In this document: one piece after another, positions 1 through 6,807 of the stretch | Position numbering within the stretch: the stretch's first letter is position 1 | How the letters are laid out: each line of letters opens with the position of its first letter | From: Actinomycetota bacterium | Lineage (GTDB): Bacteria > Actinomycetota > Thermoleophilia > Solirubrobacterales > Solirubrobacteraceae | Reading direction: 5' to 3' | NCBI GenBank assembly: GCA_009699915.1 | Contig: WLNG01000010.1 | Coordinates: 1 to 14,496, forward strand | DNA: 14,496 nt | Notes under the pieces: model-generated | Told to the model about the DNA's origin: nothing | Seen by the model: only the letters and a program-made list of their open reading frames with translations | Databases searched by the model: none | Position numbers and translations under genes: made by a program

Positions 1-1
1 C

Positions 2-229
2 GAGGCGGTCAACTTCGGGCTGGTCGGATCGCTCCCCGCGCACATCCGCAGGGGGTACGGGCTGTCGTGGGACCCAGTGCGCGGCGGCCTGCACCGTGCG
101 GGGGCCGTCTACCTGCGCCGCGCGCTGCTGCCGCTGCTGCCCGGTGCGATCCGCAACGTGCCGGTCGCGGGCGGCCGGCTGCTGCCCGGGCCGCCGCGCG
201 CCGCGGACGCCGATCCGGCAGCTGCCTGA
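2..229 (+). CDS. mpaB/rubber-oxygenase-like (DUF2236) protein, C-terminal fragment
   Basis: Only the last 75 codons are present; the gene enters from the left edge and ends at TGA 227-229. The peptide reads EAVNFGLVGSLPAHIRRGYG and continues with LSWDPVRGGL, an Arg-rich LRRALLPLLPGAIRNVP helix and a Pro/Ala-rich tail. This resembles the C-terminal end of the ER-bound oxygenase mpaB / rubber oxygenase catalytic family (DUF2236), where a 'LLP..LR..YGLPW.P' block is followed by a helix over the haem pocket. The catalytic His and Arg residues lie outside the window, so activity cannot be judged. The gene is convergent with rarA; the stop codons are 3 nt apart. The family call rests on a short segment recalled from family style. 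The codon usage and the clean stop make the reading frame itself secure. Confidence 0.55.
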   Translation, partial: EAVNFGLVGSLPAHIRRGYGLSWDPVRGGLHRAGAVYLRRALLPLLPGAIRNVPVAGGRLLPGPPRAADADPAAA

Positions 230-232
230 GAC

Positions 233-1549
233 TCAGTCCTGCCCGCGGGCTGCGCGGATCCGCTCGAGCCGCGCAACCAGTTCGGCCTCCTGCTCGTCCG
301 GGCGGTAGAAGCGCTCGCCGACCAGCCCATCCGGCATCAGCTGCTGCGGGGAGAGGTGCCCAGGGCGCTGGTGCGGGTCGTCGTAGTCCTGCGCATCCGC
401 GCGTTCGCTGCGCGCACCCGGGCGCAGGTGGGCGGGGGGCGGCATCGCGCCGCGCTCGCGTATGACGCGCCGCGCGCGGTCGAGCGCGACGTAGGCCTCT
501 TTCGACTTCGGCGCGAGGCTCAGATAGATCGCGGCCTGGGAGAGCGCCCAGGCCGCCTCCGGCATCCCGACGTGGTCGACCGCATGCGCGGCGGCGATCG
601 CGACCGTGAGGGCCTGCGGGTCGGCGTTGCCGACGTCCTCGCTGGCGAAGATCACCATGCGGCGGGCGATGAATCGCGGGTCCTCGCCGCCTTCGAGCAT
701 CAGTGCGAGGTAGTAGAGCGAGGCATCGGGGTCGGAGCCGCGGGTGGACTTGATCCAGGCGGAGATCGAGTCGTAATGCAGATCGCCCGCGCGGTCATAC
801 CGCAGCGCGCGTCGCTGCAGCGCGTCCTCGGCGACCTCCAGCGTGATCGGCGTGCCCGCGGCCGCCGTCGCCGCGGCGAGCTCGAGCGCCTGCAGCGCGG
901 TGCGTGCGTCGCCGTGCGAGCGCTCGGCGAGGAAAGCGAGCGCCTCGTCGGTCACCGGATGGTCTTCGGCTGCGCCCCGGTCGACGCCGCGGCGCAGCAG
1001 GACCTCGAGATCAGATGCGGAGAGCTCATGCAGCTCGTAGACCTGCGTGCGCGAGAGCAACGCTGCGTTCACCTCGAAGTACGGGTTCTCCGTCGTCGCG
1101 CCGATCAGGACGACGAGCCCCTCCTCTACCGCCGGCAGCAGGACGTCCTGCTGCGCCTTGTTGAACCGGTGGATCTCGTCGAGGAAGAGGACCGTGCTGC
1201 CACCGCGCGCCTCGATCCGGTGGGCAGCACGCTCGAGGACTCCGCGCACCTCGGCGCGCCCGGCCTCGACGGCGCTGAGCTCCTCGAAGGCTGCGTCGGC
1301 GCTTGCAGCGACGATGCGGGCGATCGTCGTCTTCCCGGTCCCCGGCGGGCCATGGAGGAGCATCGAGTGGGGACGACCCCGTTCGATCGCCATGCGCAGC
1401 GCCATCCCCTCGCCGAGCAGGTGAAGCTGCCCGACCACGTCCTCCAGTCGCTCCGGGCGCAGCCGTGCGGCCAGCGGCGCCCGTTCGCCCGCGACTCCGC
1501 CGGAGCGGACCGGTCGCTCCCCCTCCGAGGCATCGAAGAGCTGGTCCAT
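233..1549 (-). CDS. rarA: Replication-associated recombination protein A (RarA/MgsA), AAA+ ATPase
   Basis: 438 aa, the normal length for the RarA/Mgs1/WRNIP1 family. These clamp-loader-like AAA+ ATPases act at stalled replication forks. Visible motifs: an N-terminal 'PLAARLRPERLEDVVGQ' block (about 25-41), Walker A GPPGTGKT (67-74), Walker B LFLDE (121-125) followed by IHRFNKAQQD, and sensor 1 IGATTENP (149-156). The C-terminal half carries the family tetramerisation region ('ASEDVGNADPQAL', 'YLSLAPKSKEAY'). The ATG at 1547-1549 has no Shine-Dalgarno, but a GATACT box ends 6 nt before it (see 1556-1561), so a leaderless start is likely. It lies 25 nt downstream of the chrA stop on the same strand, so read-through from chrA is possible. 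Identification is firm. Confidence 0.96.
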   Translation of the reverse strand: MDQLFDASEGERPVRSGGVAGERAPLAARLRPERLEDVVGQLHLLGEGMALRMAIERGRPHSMLLHGPPGTGKTTIARIVAASADAAFEELSAVEAGRAEVRGVLERAAHRIEARGGSTVLFLDEIHRFNKAQQDVLLPAVEEGLVVLIGATTENPYFEVNAALLSRTQVYELHELSASDLEVLLRRGVDRGAAEDHPVTDEALAFLAERSHGDARTALQALELAAATAAAGTPITLEVAEDALQRRALRYDRAGDLHYDSISAWIKSTRGSDPDASLYYLALMLEGGEDPRFIARRMVIFASEDVGNADPQALTVAIAAAHAVDHVGMPEAAWALSQAAIYLSLAPKSKEAYVALDRARRVIRERGAMPPPAHLRPGARSERADAQDYDDPHQRPGHLSPQQLMPDGLVGERFYRPDEQEAELVARLERIRAARGQD

Positions 1550-1555
1550 CTGCGC

Positions 1556-1561
1556 AGTATC
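1556..1561 (-). promoter_or_regulatory. Candidate -10 box (GATACT) of a leaderless rarA promoter
   Basis: On the minus strand GATACT is followed by 6 nt and then the rarA ATG. It matches TATAAT at 4 of 6 positions but has G at position 1 instead of T. There is no recognisable -35 element at 16-18 bp. It is supported by the same geometry at five other genes in the window. Confidence 0.35.
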
Positions 1562-1574
1562 CCCGCGAGGGCGG

Positions 1575-2735
1575 TCAGGGCAGTGGGAGCTGTGTCACCC
1601 CGGCGATGATCCCGGCCGCGCCTGCCGCGAGCAGCACCGGGACGACGCTCCGCCGCGCCGCCAGCAGCAGCACAGCCGCGATGGCGGCGACTCCCCACTG
1701 CCAGCCCTCGCTCACGCCGCTCGCGAGCGGGACGACGGTCCCGAGAATCGCGCCGATCGCGGCAGGCCCGGCACCGTCGAGGAAGGCCCGCGCGGTGGCG
1801 TTCTCACGCAGGGCGTGGAAGCGCGCGCCGCCGATCGCGATCACCAGGAACGACGGCGCGAAGGCGATCGCCGCGGCGAGCAGCGCGCCGCCGAGCCCCG
1901 CCGCCGCCCAGCCGACGGCGGCGACCGTCTGCACGACCGGGCCCGGCGTGATCTGGCCGAGCGCGACGGCGTTCAGGAACTGCGTGTCGGTCATCCAGTG
2001 ATGGAGATCGACGGCGTCACCCTGCATGATCGGGACGATCACGAAGCCCCCGCCATAGGAGAGCGCGCCGACCTTCAGCGCCGTCCATGCGAGCGCCGGT
2101 AGCGCTGCGACGCCCGCGCTGGCAGCGGCGAGCAGCGCGGCCGCCTGTGGCAGTGCGACGCTCGGCAGGCTGCTCGGCATGCCCCTGCGGATCAGCGTCT
2201 CCACCGCGCCGCAGGCGAGCAGCGCGAGCACGACACCAGGACCCGCGAAGACGACGGTCGCCGCCCCGAGCGCCAGGTAGGCGATCGCCCGCAGGCGCCG
2301 CAGGCCGCTGCGGGGCGCGAGGCTTGCCTGCGCGAGGTCGATCCCGACGCGCAGGATCACGGCGAGGATCGCCGCTCCTGCCCCGGCCGCCAGGCCGAGC
2401 GCCCAACGCGGCGGAGACGAACCGAGCGTCAGCGCCGCGAGCGCGATCAGCATGACGAGGCCGGGCAGGATGAACGCGAGTCCGCCGACCAGAGCGCCCG
2501 GCAGGCCCGCGACGCGATGGGCGCAGTAGATCGCAAGCTGTGTGGACGCGGGGCCGGGCAGCAGCTGGCAGGCGGCGTTCGCGTCCTCGAACTCCTCGGC
2601 ATCGAGCCAGCGGCGACGCTCTACGCAGAGCTCTCGCAGCAGCGCGACATGCGCGAGCGGCCCGCCGAAGCCGATCACCCCCAGCCGTCCCCACTCACGC
2701 AGCACCTCGCGCAGGTCGGCTCCGCCCTCCGTCAT
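1575..2735 (-). CDS. chrA: Chromate transporter, two-domain CHR family (ChrA)
   Basis: 386 aa from the preferred start, typical of long (two-domain) CHR proteins. These are integral membrane proteins best known for chromate efflux. Each half shows the duplicated CHR signatures. In the first, IGFGGPLAHVALL (about 21-33) is followed by DANAACQLLPGPASTQLA (about 51-68). In the second, LSYGGGFVIVPIMQGD is followed by LGQITPGPVVQTVAAVGW. Hydrophobic Ala/Leu/Val/Gly segments separate these blocks. I chose ATG 2733-2735 (MTEGGADLRE) over an in-frame ATG 18 nt upstream because a GAGGA Shine-Dalgarno (2745-2749, complement) sits 9 nt before it, and the extra residues MRGCRP do not look like family sequence. 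It is divergent from the M20 gene. Actual substrate (chromate versus another oxyanion) is not determinable from sequence. Confidence 0.9.
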   Translation of the reverse strand: MTEGGADLREVLREWGRLGVIGFGGPLAHVALLRELCVERRRWLDAEEFEDANAACQLLPGPASTQLAIYCAHRVAGLPGALVGGLAFILPGLVMLIALAALTLGSSPPRWALGLAAGAGAAILAVILRVGIDLAQASLAPRSGLRRLRAIAYLALGAATVVFAGPGVVLALLACGAVETLIRRGMPSSLPSVALPQAAALLAAASAGVAALPALAWTALKVGALSYGGGFVIVPIMQGDAVDLHHWMTDTQFLNAVALGQITPGPVVQTVAAVGWAAAGLGGALLAAAIAFAPSFLVIAIGGARFHALRENATARAFLDGAGPAAIGAILGTVVPLASGVSEGWQWGVAAIAAVLLLAARRSVVPVLLAAGAAGIIAGVTQLPLP

Positions 2736-2773
2736 GGGACGGCATCCTCGCATTGCGACGGGCCTGTGCTGTC

Positions 2774-2779
2774 TACATT
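2774..2779 (+). promoter_or_regulatory. Candidate -10 box (TACATT) of a leaderless M20 peptidase promoter
   Basis: TACATT ends 6 nt before the ATG at 2786, and no Shine-Dalgarno lies between. A weak -35 candidate, TTGCGA (2753-2758), has a short 15-bp spacer. The location in the chrA/M20 divergent gap fits a promoter. Confidence 0.5.
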
Positions 2780-2785
2780 CCGTGA

Positions 2786-4093
2786 ATGGCCGACCTCCAG
2801 ACCGAGGCGACCGAGCTGCTCGCTGGGCTCGTCCGCCACCGCACGGTGAACCCGCCCGGCGCCGAACGCGTGCTCCAGGAGGAGCTCGGAGAGATCCTGC
2901 GGGCGGCCGGCTTCACGGTCACGCTCGCCGGCCGAACGCCGGAGCGGCCGAACCTCGTCGCGCGGCTCGACGGGGCCACCGACGGCCCGGTCCTCGGGTT
3001 GCTCTCCCATGTCGACACCGTCGCCGCCGATCCCGCCCACTGGCGCCACGATCCGTGGTGCGGGGATGTCATCGACGGCGAGCTCTGGGGCCGCGGTGCG
3101 CTGGACATGAAGTCGCAGACGGCGGCCGAGGTTGCGGCAGCGGTGTCGCTCGCGAGCGCCGGCTGGCGGCCGGAGCGCGGAACGCTGCTCGTGATCGCCG
3201 TTGTGGATGAAGAGGTCGGTGGGGGCGACGGGGCGATCTGGCTGACCGAAAATCACCCCGACCTCGTGCGCTGCGACTGGCTGATCAACGAGGGCGCGGG
3301 TGCCGTCATGCCCTCGGCTGGCGAGCGGCTCTACGGCGTCTGCGTCGCGGAGAAGGGCGTCCACCGCTTCCGCCTGACCACGCACGGCGCTGCGGGTCAC
3401 GCCAGCAACCCGCGACTGGGCGACAACGCGCTGCTGCGGCTCGCGCCGCTGATCGCGCGGCTCGGCGCCGCGACTGTGCAGCTCGATCCAACCGAGGCGC
3501 CGCTGCGCTTTCTCACCGAGCTGGGGCTCGATGCCACCGACCCCGCCGCGGCGCTCGAGCGGCTTCGCGAGCGCGACGTTGGGCTGGCGAATCTCGTCGA
3601 CCCGGCTCTCGGCGTGACCTTCGCGCCGACGATCGTGCGCGCCTCGGAGACGATCAACATCATCCCGGCGAGCGCCAGCGTCGACGTCGACTGCCGCACG
3701 CCGCCGGGGATCGGCGAGGAGGTCGTGCTCGCGCGGCTCGCCGAGGCGATCGGATCGCCCGAGGCTTCGGGATACACGGTCGAGATCCTCGAGCGGGTTG
3801 TGGGCAATGGATCGCCGGTGGACACCCCGCTGATGGCATCGATCTCGCGCTGGATCGAGCGAGAGGATCCGGGCGCCCGCACCGTGCCGGTCACGCTGCC
3901 GGCGTTCACCGACTCGCGGACCTTCCGCAGCGCCTTCCCCGACTGCGTCGCCTACGGCTTCTTCCCGATGCGCCACACGACCCTCGACGCATGGTGGCCG
4001 CTGATCCACGGCGCCGACGAGCGCATCGACGTGCGCGACCTCGGCTTCGCCGCCAGCGCCTACCGCGACCTCATCGTCGATCTGCTCGGCTGA
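2786..4093 (+). CDS. M20 family zinc metallopeptidase/deacylase (ArgE/DapE type)
   Basis: 435 aa, full length for the M20 ArgE/DapE/ACY1/carboxypeptidase G2 family of di-zinc amidohydrolases. Metal and catalytic residues are all visible: H75-x-D77 in LLSHVDTV, bridging D107 in GRGALDMK, catalytic E142 and metal ligand E143 in VVDEEVGG, E169 in INEGAG, and C-terminal H408 in LIHGADERI. The middle part (about 180-300) is the dimerisation/lid domain, with the HGAAGHAS motif preceding NPRLGDNAL. The GTVPVTLPAFTDSRTFR-like stretch near 370-390 belongs to the C-terminal catalytic lobe. Substrate cannot be fixed: acetylornithine, succinyl-diaminopimelate or a dipeptide are all possible, and there is no arg or dap neighbour. 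The ATG has no Shine-Dalgarno but a TACATT box ends 6 nt upstream. It is followed by mce after 39 nt that contain another promoter-like box. Confidence 0.92.
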   Translation: MADLQTEATELLAGLVRHRTVNPPGAERVLQEELGEILRAAGFTVTLAGRTPERPNLVARLDGATDGPVLGLLSHVDTVAADPAHWRHDPWCGDVIDGELWGRGALDMKSQTAAEVAAAVSLASAGWRPERGTLLVIAVVDEEVGGGDGAIWLTENHPDLVRCDWLINEGAGAVMPSAGERLYGVCVAEKGVHRFRLTTHGAAGHASNPRLGDNALLRLAPLIARLGAATVQLDPTEAPLRFLTELGLDATDPAAALERLRERDVGLANLVDPALGVTFAPTIVRASETINIIPASASVDVDCRTPPGIGEEVVLARLAEAIGSPEASGYTVEILERVVGNGSPVDTPLMASISRWIEREDPGARTVPVTLPAFTDSRTFRSAFPDCVAYGFFPMRHTTLDAWWPLIHGADERIDVRDLGFAASAYRDLIVDLLG

Positions 4094-4119
4094 GTCGGCG
4101 TCCGGTGACCGGCGCGCCG

Positions 4120-4125
4120 TAGACT
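4120..4125 (+). promoter_or_regulatory. Candidate -10 box (TAGACT) of a leaderless mce promoter
   Basis: TAGACT ends 7 nt before the mce ATG (4133); the intervening CCGGCAG is not a Shine-Dalgarno. It lies in the 39-nt gap after the M20 stop, so mce probably has its own start of transcription. No clear -35 is visible. Confidence 0.48.
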
Positions 4126-4132
4126 CCGGCAG

Positions 4133-4543
4133 ATGTTCGCGCGCATCGACCATCTTGGGATCGCGGTGGAGTCGATCGACGACGCCCTCGCCTTGTACGA
4201 ACGCTCCTACGACATGGTTCTCGTGCATCGCGAGACGGTCGAGTCGCAGGGTGTTGAGGCGGTGCTGCTCGATGTCGGCGAGGGCCATGTCGAGCTGCTC
4301 AGTCCGCTCGGACCCGATACGCCGGTCGGGAAGTTCCTGGCCAAGCGGGGGCCCGGCATCCATCACGTCGCCTATCAGGTGACGGACATCGAGGCCGAAC
4401 TGGTGCGCTTGCGCGCCGCGGGGATCGAACTGCTGGACGAGACCCCGCGCACCGGAATCCGCAGCTCGCGGGTGGCCTTCTGCCATCCGCGCAGCACGGG
4501 CGGCGTGCTCACTGAGATCGTCCAGCCGGCGGAGGGACACTGA
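4133..4543 (+). CDS. mce: Methylmalonyl-CoA epimerase
   Basis: 136 aa, a single VOC-fold protein of normal epimerase length. It interconverts (2R)- and (2S)-methylmalonyl-CoA between propionyl-CoA carboxylase and methylmalonyl-CoA mutase. Family wording is clear: FARIDHLGIAVESIDDALALY at the start, VEAVLLDVGEGHVELLSPLG, GPGIHHVAYQV, and the C-terminal LTEIVQPAEGH. Expected metal ligands are H7, E54 (in VELL), H78 and E128 (in TEIV). No mutase or carboxylase gene is in the window, so the pathway partners lie elsewhere. The end of the gene overlaps the control signals of the next gene: a GGAGGGA Shine-Dalgarno (4531-4537) lies inside the mce coding sequence, and the next ATG begins one base after the mce TGA. 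The two are therefore likely translated from one transcript. Confidence 0.92.
   Translation: MFARIDHLGIAVESIDDALALYERSYDMVLVHRETVESQGVEAVLLDVGEGHVELLSPLGPDTPVGKFLAKRGPGIHHVAYQVTDIEAELVRLRAAGIELLDETPRTGIRSSRVAFCHPRSTGGVLTEIVQPAEGH
4531..4537 (+). promoter_or_regulatory. Ribosome binding site for the 75-aa gene (GGAGGGA)
   Basis: GGAGGGA is 7 nt upstream of the ATG at 4545 and lies within the last codons of mce. It fixes the start of the small gene and supports translational coupling to mce. Confidence 0.7.
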
Positions 4544-4544
4544 C

Positions 4545-4772
4545 ATGGCATCGGAAAAGGATCAGCGCCAGAACGTGGCGCTCGGCTTCCAGGGCGGCGC
4601 GGGACTTTCGCTGCGCCTGAAGCCGAAGGACGCTGAGAAGCTGTTCGCGCAGCTGGCCGAAGGTGGCTGGCACGAAACCGAGGACGCGAGCGGCCCTGTG
4701 CGCATCGACCTCTCGCAGGTCGTCTTCGTGCGCGCGGAGCGCGAAGAGCATCGCGTCGGTTTCGGCGGCTGA
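4545..4772 (+). CDS. Small conserved-looking protein of unknown function, 75 aa
   Basis: I do not recognise a named family. The protein reads as a compact soluble domain: MASEKDQRQNVALGFQGG, then GLSLRLKPKDAEKLFAQL, a GGWHETED turn, RIDLSQVVFVRAE, and a closing HRVGFGG. The alternating hydrophobic pattern suggests beta strands around one helix (about 28-40). There is no signal peptide, membrane segment or cysteine. Reality of the gene is supported by a strong GGAGGGA Shine-Dalgarno 7 nt upstream, a one-base gap after the mce stop, and GC-rich codon third positions. It is followed 39 nt later by ychF on the same strand. Function is unknown; the pairing with mce may be incidental. Confidence 0.82.
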   Translation: MASEKDQRQNVALGFQGGAGLSLRLKPKDAEKLFAQLAEGGWHETEDASGPVRIDLSQVVFVRAEREEHRVGFGG

Positions 4773-4797
4773 CCCCCGCGTGATCATCCCCGGCAGC

Positions 4798-4804
4798 AGA
4801 GGAG
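4798..4804 (+). promoter_or_regulatory. Ribosome binding site deciding the GTG start of ychF (AGAGGAG)
   Basis: AGAGGAG is followed by 7 nt and then GTG 4812-4814. No ATG is suitably placed at the conserved [15 protein letters not shown] start, so this site determines the GTG initiation. Confidence 0.7.
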
Positions 4805-4811
4805 CCCGCAG

Positions 4812-5891
4812 GTGAAGGTCGGCATCGTCGGGATGCCCAATGCCGGGAAGTCCTCGCTTTTCAATGCGCTGACGCAGGCCGGCGCTGAGGCCGCGAACTA
4901 CCCGTTCACCACGATCGAGCCGAACATCGCGGTCGTGCCGGTGCACGACGCGCGTCTGGAGCGCGTCGCAGAGACGGTCCGGTCTTCGGAGATCGTCTGG
5001 GACACGATCGCCTTCCACGACATCGCGGGTCTGGTCGCCGGCGCGCACAAGGGCGAGGGCCTGGGGAACCAGTTTCTCGCGAACATCCGTGAGACCGACG
5101 CGATCGTGCACGTCGTGCGCACCCACACCGACGAGAACGTGATCCATAGCGACGGCAGCGTCGATCCCGGGCGCGACATCGAGACGATCGAGACCGAACT
5201 GATCTTCGCCGACCTCGATGCCGCCGAACGCCGTCACCAGCGCGTCGTGCGCGAGGCGCGCGGCGGCGACCGGCATGCGATCTCCGAGGAGGCCTGGCTG
5301 AGCGAGGTGATCGAGGCGCTGCAGGCCGGCAGGTCGGCGCGCACGGTGCCGGTCCCCGAGGACGCCCCTGACGTCGTGCGGCTGCTCCAGCCGCTGACAG
5401 CGAAGCCGGTCCTCTTCGTGGCGAACGTCGACGAGGGCGACGATGGCGTGCCGGAGGCGGTCGCTGCGCATGCGGCGGCACACGGAGCGCGCGCGGTCGC
5501 GGTCTCCTCGCGTCTTGAGGCCGAGCTCTCCGAGCTCGACGACGAGGAAGCGCGGACGATGCGCGCAGAGCTCGGCGTCGGCGAATCCGGCCTCCAGCGG
5601 GTCGTGCGCGGCGCCTTCGAACTGCTTGATCTGATCGCGTTCTTCACGGCGGGCGAGGACAAGCCCGCACAGTGCTGGCATCTAGAGCGCGGGCGCTCTG
5701 CTTGGCATGCCGCAGGAGAGATTCATTCCGACATCCAGAAGGGGTTCGTACGCGCAGAGATCGCCGCGTGGGATGAGCTCGTGGATGCCGGTGGCTACGC
5801 CGGTGCGCGCGATCGCGGCACGCTGCGGGTCGAGGGGCGCGACTACGTGATGCGGGACGGGGACGTCATCACGGTGAAGTTCACGCCGTAG
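4812..5891 (+). CDS. ychF: Redox-regulated ribosome-associated ATPase YchF/Ola1
   Basis: 359 aa, full length for YchF, an OBG-family P-loop protein that hydrolyses ATP rather than GTP and associates with ribosomes. Seen in order: G1 GMPNAGKSS (7-15), switch [11 protein letters not shown] (29-38), G3 DIAGLV (70-75) with [13 protein letters not shown], and NVDE (205-208) in place of the GTP-specific NKxD. NVDE is the family hallmark of altered nucleotide specificity. The C-terminal TGS domain (about 275-359) holds [27 protein letters not shown] and [14 protein letters not shown]. Start is GTG 4812 with a clear Shine-Dalgarno. It follows the 75-aa gene by 39 nt with no obvious promoter between, so mce, the 75-aa gene and ychF may form one unit. 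The TAG stop lies just upstream of the promoter of the next gene. Confidence 0.95.
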   Translation: MKVGIVGMPNAGKSSLFNALTQAGAEAANYPFTTIEPNIAVVPVHDARLERVAETVRSSEIVWDTIAFHDIAGLVAGAHKGEGLGNQFLANIRETDAIVHVVRTHTDENVIHSDGSVDPGRDIETIETELIFADLDAAERRHQRVVREARGGDRHAISEEAWLSEVIEALQAGRSARTVPVPEDAPDVVRLLQPLTAKPVLFVANVDEGDDGVPEAVAAHAAAHGARAVAVSSRLEAELSELDDEEARTMRAELGVGESGLQRVVRGAFELLDLIAFFTAGEDKPAQCWHLERGRSAWHAAGEIHSDIQKGFVRAEIAAWDELVDAGGYAGARDRGTLRVEGRDYVMRDGDVITVKFTP

Positions 5892-5897
5892 ACCGAC

Positions 5898-5903
5898 TAT
5901 AGT
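5898..5903 (+). promoter_or_regulatory. -10 box (TATAGT) of the VOC gene promoter
   Basis: TATAGT lies 7 nt after the ychF stop and 31 nt before the VOC ATG, the best -10 match in the window (5 of 6 to TATAAT). No good -35 hexamer is visible 16-18 bp upstream, where the end of ychF lies. The box overlaps the operator-like inverted repeat at 5899-5918. Confidence 0.55.
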
Positions 5904-5918
5904 TGCAGACGCAACGAT
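5899..5918 (+). promoter_or_regulatory. MarR-type operator (TTGC-N4-GCAA) over the VOC promoter
   Basis: The inverted repeat has arms ATAGTTGC and GCAACGAT separated by AGAC; 7 of 8 positions pair, and the core GTTGC/GCAAC is perfect. It covers the -10 box and the expected transcription start, the right place for repression. The TTGC-N4-GCAA core has the same form as the site in the E. coli mar operator bound by MarR (TTGCCnnGGCAA). Many ring-cleaving VOC genes are controlled by MarR or related regulators. Which regulator binds here is inference. Confidence 0.5.
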
Positions 5919-5934
5919 CGCATCCGAGGTTTCC

Positions 5935-6807
5935 ATGTCCCTCCCGCTCGCTGCCTGGCCCGGCTTCGCCTCCGCCGACCCCGCCATCGGGTCGCTCAGG
6001 CTCGGCGCCGTGCATCTGACGGTCGCCGATCTCGGTCGCTCGCTGGCCTACTGGACCGGCGTGGTCGGGCTCCAGGCCCGGCCGCAGGGCGACGGCATCG
6101 CTGCGCTGCATGCGGGCGGGCCGGACCTCGTCGTCCTCGTCGAGCAGCCGGGCGCATTACCAGCGCGCGGTCATGCCGGGCTTTACCACGTCGCGCTGCT
6201 GGTGCCCTCGCGCCGGGATCTCGCTCACTGGTTCGCCCGTGCGATGGCCACAATGACGCTCTTCGAGGGCCTCGCGGATCACGGTGTCAGCGAGGCCGTC
6301 TACCTGCGTGATCCCGACCACCACGGGATCGAGATCTATGCCGATCGACCGCCTGCCGCCTGGAGTGAGGACGGCATGGTCACCCTGCAGCTCGACACCG
6401 CCTCGCTGCTGGCCGAACCTCCCGCGACCCCGCCGCCGCGCACGCTCCCCGAGGGAACGACGATCGGTCACGTGCACCTCCATGTCGGTGATCTCACTGC
6501 GGCCGACCGTTTCTATGGCGGTGCACTCGGGCTTGACCGCACGATGGCAGTGCCGGGCAACGCGCACTTCTACGCCGCGGGCCTCTATCACCACCACCTC
6601 GCCGGGAACCTCTGGGCGGGCAGCGACGTGACCCAGCCGCCGCCCGGCACGGCCGCGCTGCGCCGCGTCACCGTGATCCTTCCCGACGTAGCGCAGCGCG
6701 ATCGCGTCGCGGCCAGGGCTGCGGATCTCGGCTTCGAGCCGGTCGCGACGCCGGACGGGATCCTGCTCCCCGACCCGTCCGGGAATCCGCTGCTGCTCGC
6801 GGTCTAG
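5935..6807 (+). CDS. Two-domain VOC protein, catechol-2,3-dioxygenase-like (CatE type)
   Basis: 290 aa with two tandem VOC (glyoxalase/extradiol dioxygenase) modules. Module 1 (about 20-140): LGAVHLTVADLGRSLAYW, GLYHVALLVPSRRDLAHWF and LRDPDHHGIEIYADRP. These give a possible metal triad H27, H85, E133. Module 2 (about 175-290): GHVHLHVGDLTAADRFY, AAGLYHHHLAGNLW and LPDPSGNPLLLAV. The Glu often found at the final position of the second module (G-N-x-I-E) is replaced by Leu. The architecture matches CatE/YfiE-like proteins that cleave catechols or handle quinones, but the substrate is not shown. The ATG has a GAGG Shine-Dalgarno (5926-5929), a TATAGT promoter and a MarR-like operator, so inducible expression is likely. 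The stop TAG overlaps the stop of the convergent exonuclease gene through a shared CTAG. Confidence 0.82.
   Translation: MSLPLAAWPGFASADPAIGSLRLGAVHLTVADLGRSLAYWTGVVGLQARPQGDGIAALHAGGPDLVVLVEQPGALPARGHAGLYHVALLVPSRRDLAHWFARAMATMTLFEGLADHGVSEAVYLRDPDHHGIEIYADRPPAAWSEDGMVTLQLDTASLLAEPPATPPPRTLPEGTTIGHVHLHVGDLTAADRFYGGALGLDRTMAVPGNAHFYAAGLYHHHLAGNLWAGSDVTQPPPGTAALRRVTVILPDVAQRDRVAARAADLGFEPVATPDGILLPDPSGNPLLLAV

Noticed and set aside
4102..4112. Short palindrome CCGGTGACCGG upstream of mce
   Set aside because: Five-bp GC-rich arms are expected often by chance at this base composition; no second feature supports it.
2732..4546. A 604-codon open frame on the minus strand antisense to the M20 peptidase and mce genes
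   Set aside because: Its translation is Arg/Asp/Glu/His-rich with no family motifs. It is the shadow frame expected opposite GC-rich genes with clear catalytic motifs.
4509..5681. A 390-codon minus-strand open frame opposite ychF and the 75-aa gene
   Set aside because: Antisense shadow of a clear YchF with G1, NVDE and TGS motifs; composition is His/Asp/Arg-rich without motifs.
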